NCBI GenBank assembly: GCA_039795715.1
Contig: JBDKLD010000072.1
Coordinates: 1 to 6,183 of the forward strand
Origin: JAGOSA01 sp039795715
GTDB taxonomy: Bacteria; Patescibacteriota; Minisyncoccia; Phycocordibacterales; UBA9973
Direction of reading: 5' to 3'
Length of the DNA stretch: 6,183 nt
Shown: positions 5,457-6,183 of the stretch, in pieces
Layout of the letters: each line of letters opens with the position of its first letter
How positions within the stretch are numbered: the stretch's first letter is position 1
Translations under genes and position numbers: made by a program
The notes under the pieces: model-generated
What the model saw: only the letters and a program-made list of their open reading frames with translations
Told to the model about the DNA's origin: nothing
Databases searched by the model: none

Positions 5457-5528
5457 TGCACCCAGAGGGATTCGAACCCCCGATGACAGTTCCGAAGACT
5501 GTAGTGATATCCACTTCACTATGGGTGC
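5457..5528 (-). tRNA. tRNA-Arg (anticodon TCG, reads CGA)
   Basis: A complete 72-nt cloverleaf. Acceptor GCACCCA/TGGGTGC with discriminator A; D arm GTGA/TCAC; anticodon stem ACAGT/ACTGT with loop CTTCGGA, anticodon TCG; 4-nt variable loop CATC; T arm GGGGG/CCCTC with loop TTCGAAT. The 3' CCA is not encoded (CAAAAA follows). The cca start codon lies 13 nt downstream on the same strand, so the two are probably co-transcribed and separated by 3' tRNA processing. Confidence 0.96.
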
Positions 5529-5553
5529 AACAGGATTATTTACTAATAAGGTA

Positions 5554-5582
5554 AAAGTAACATTCTTTTCCCTATTTGTAAA
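5554..5582 (-). promoter_or_regulatory. Tentative tRNA-Arg/cca promoter
   Basis: On the minus strand: TTTACA (5582-5577), 17-nt spacer, TACTTT (5559-5554). The -35 matches that of the membrane-protein gene, but the -10 is weak. The predicted start is about 19 nt before the tRNA. The -35 overlaps, base for base, the -35 of a plus-strand promoter candidate (5576-5581). Confidence 0.3.
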
Positions 5583-5603
5583 AGTAGATAATTCTTATAT
5601 AAT
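5576..5603 (+). promoter_or_regulatory. Upstream plus-strand promoter candidate
   Basis: TTGTAA (5576-5581), 16-nt spacer, TATAAT (5598-5603), a perfect -10. It lies upstream of the stronger-placed tRNA-Gly promoter and may be a second promoter for that tRNA. Confidence 0.45.
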
Positions 5604-5625
5604 GCAAACTGCCTACGAAAATCAA

Positions 5626-5654
5626 TTGCCAAAGGCAAACCAAATGAGTATAAT
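5626..5654 (+). promoter_or_regulatory. tRNA-Gly promoter
   Basis: TTGCCA (5626-5631), 17-nt spacer, TATAAT (5649-5654). The expected start near 5661 leaves about 14 nt of 5' leader before the mature tRNA at 5675. The -35 lies in the inverted repeat TTGCC-AAA-GGCAA (5626-5638). Confidence 0.8.
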
Positions 5655-5674
5655 TACCAACACTTATTTGTAAT

Positions 5675-5745
5675 GCGGTTATGGTTTAATGGTAGAACAC
5701 GTCCTTGCCAAGGATGAGATCGGAGTTCGATTCTCCGTAGCCGCA
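5675..5745 (+). tRNA. tRNA-Gly (anticodon GCC)
   Basis: A 71-nt cloverleaf. Acceptor GCGGTTA/TAGCCGC with one G-T pair; D arm beginning GTTT with AATGGTAG loop; anticodon stem CGTCC/GGATG with loop TTGCCAA, anticodon GCC; variable loop AGAT; T arm CGGAG/CTCCG with loop TTCGATT. The discriminator is A rather than the U usual in well-studied bacterial tRNA-Gly. CCA is not encoded (CAGAG follows). No GC-rich terminator is visible behind it. Confidence 0.96.
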
Positions 5746-5772
5746 CAGAGACAAGATTGATGTCCTTTATTG

Positions 5773-5952
5773 TTATAAACAGCAATATTGGCAATAATTC
5801 TAAAAATAGCCCCATAAATATATAAATACCCCATCTGTTCAATAAACTGTGGAAAACTATGTGTGTATTGTGTATAAAGGACGTTATTTATCCACAAAAT
5901 ATATGACCTTTAAATAATACCATTGTAAAATAATGATATTATTATAATACTA
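5773..5952. other. Candidate replication origin (DnaA-box cluster plus AT-rich stretch) in a 314-nt gene-free region
   Basis: The region 5746-6059 holds no gene. It contains two perfect matches to the DnaA-box consensus TTATNCACA: TTATACACA on the minus strand (5877-5869) and TTATCCACA on the plus strand (5888-5896), facing each other 10 bp apart. Near matches are TTTTCCACA (minus, 5856-5848; one mismatch), CAATACACA (minus, 5870-5862; two mismatches, overlapping the perfect box) and TTATAAACA (plus, 5773-5781; one mismatch). Directly to the right, 5897-5952 is only about 16% G+C, suitable as an unwinding element. No dnaA or dnaN gene is in the window. A DnaA-regulated promoter or titration site is the alternative. 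Confidence 0.5.
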
Positions 5953-5963
5953 CTGCATCATTC

Positions 5964-5979
5964 GTTTCATGTGTGAAAC
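5964..5979. repeat. Palindrome GTTTCA-TGTG-TGAAAC upstream of yraN
   Basis: GTTTCA (5964-5969) and TGAAAC (5974-5979) form a perfect 6-bp inverted repeat around TGTG. A related, imperfect version, AGTTTTCA-CA-TGAAACT (6051-6067), spans the yraN start codon. Two similar palindromes about 90 bp apart suggest a shared protein-binding site; it is not followed by a T-tract, so it is not a terminator. Confidence 0.4.
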
Positions 5980-6047
5980 ACAATAATGTCTTTTATCGTA
6001 AAATATTTTCATTAGAAAAAATTTATCATGGCTTCATATTGAACGGG

Positions 6048-6053
6048 TATAGT
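6048..6053 (+). promoter_or_regulatory. -10 box of the yraN gene
   Basis: TATAGT ends 7 nt before the A of the ATG at 6060, placing the predicted transcription start on the start codon. A weak TTATCA lies upstream at a long 19-nt spacing (6023-6028). A leaderless transcript is predicted. Confidence 0.5.
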
Positions 6054-6059
6054 TTTCAC

Positions 6060-6183
6060 ATGAAACTTTTTACATCAAAAACCCAAAAACTGGGACAAAT
6101 AGGGGAGAATATTGCCTGCAAGTACCTTATAAATAAAGGTTTTACAATACTTGAGCGCAATTTTACCCTAAAGTGTGGAGAAA
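6060..6183 (+). CDS. yraN: YraN/UPF0102 family protein, N-terminal part (cut by right edge)
   Basis: 41 codons are present. The peptide opens MKLFTSKTQKLGQIGENIAC and continues KYLINKGFTILERNF, then TLKCGE. This is the UPF0102 pattern 'LG..GE..A..YL...G..IL.RN.......GEIDLI'; the last complete codon is the glutamate of that GE motif, part of the restriction-endonuclease-like fold's active-site region. The family is annotated as predicted endonucleases, and its cellular role is unsettled. Full members have about 110-130 residues, so roughly two thirds is missing. The ATG at 6060 is the only in-frame start matching the family N-terminus; an ATG at 6028 meets a stop after three more codons. There is no Shine-Dalgarno sequence, and the TATAGT -10 implies a leaderless mRNA. 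Confidence 0.88.
   Translation, partial: MKLFTSKTQKLGQIGENIACKYLINKGFTILERNFTLKCGE

Noticed and set aside
5434..5673. Plus-strand 79-codon ORF containing an RGIRTPDDSSE-like segment
   Set aside because: It is the antisense translation of tRNA-Arg. 'RGIRTPD'-like peptides are a well-known artefact of tRNA genes, and two promoters and the tRNA explain the region.
5654..5897. Two minus-strand ORFs over tRNA-Gly (RRIELRSHPWQ and ENRTPISSLA segments)
   Set aside because: They are antisense translations of tRNA-Gly running into the DnaA-box region; no promoter or family resemblance supports them.
1..6183. CRISPR arrays, toxin-antitoxin pairs, restriction-modification or other defence genes
   Set aside because: No regularly spaced repeats and no such gene pairs were found; the NYN protein alone is not evidence of a toxin system.

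Overview
The window looks like a piece of a small, AT-rich bacterial genome, most plausibly a member of the Candidate Phyla Radiation (Patescibacteria, Parcubacteria-like). This is an inference from overall character: compact single-domain genes, no recognisable Shine-Dalgarno sequences, several promoters whose -10 box sits directly on the start codon, tRNA genes without an encoded CCA end, and an IS30-type transposase. TGA, TAG and TAA all serve as stops, so nothing suggests a recoded UGA.

Layout. 1-74 (-): 5' end of an IS30-family transposase running off the left edge, with a palindrome around its likely -10 box. 157-195: terminator. 211-726 (-): NYN/LabA-like nuclease-fold protein. 808-841: rpsO terminator. 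849-1112 (-): ribosomal protein S15. 1203-1424 (-): small two-helix membrane protein whose terminator overlaps its own stop codon. 1534-2517 (+): Xer-type tyrosine recombinase. 2566-3348 (+): exonuclease III-type AP endonuclease. 3454-3491: terminator. 3576-3881 (+): unrecognised 101-aa protein. 3897-3921: bidirectional terminator between convergent genes. 3935-5443 (-): CCA tRNA nucleotidyltransferase, 13 nt downstream of tRNA-Arg(TCG) (5457-5528, -). 5675-5745 (+): tRNA-Gly(GCC). 5746-6059: gene-free, very AT-rich stretch with a cluster of DnaA-box sequences, a candidate replication origin. 6060-6183 (+): start of a YraN/UPF0102 gene cut by the right edge.

The genes are housekeeping functions: translation (S15, two tRNAs, CCA addition), DNA maintenance (Xer recombinase, AP endonuclease, YraN) and RNA metabolism (NYN protein). 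The most coherent link is tRNA-Arg with the CCA-adding enzyme: neither tRNA encodes CCA, and the enzyme that adds it appears to be co-transcribed with one of them.

The observations most worth a second look are the DnaA-box cluster at about 5773-5952, the recurring -10/ATG geometry that predicts leaderless mRNAs and moves three start codons, the tRNA-Arg/cca transcription unit, and a 9-bp motif (TAAAGGACA) present seven times on one strand in two reading frames and one intergenic site. I saw no clear defence, CRISPR or biosynthetic system.
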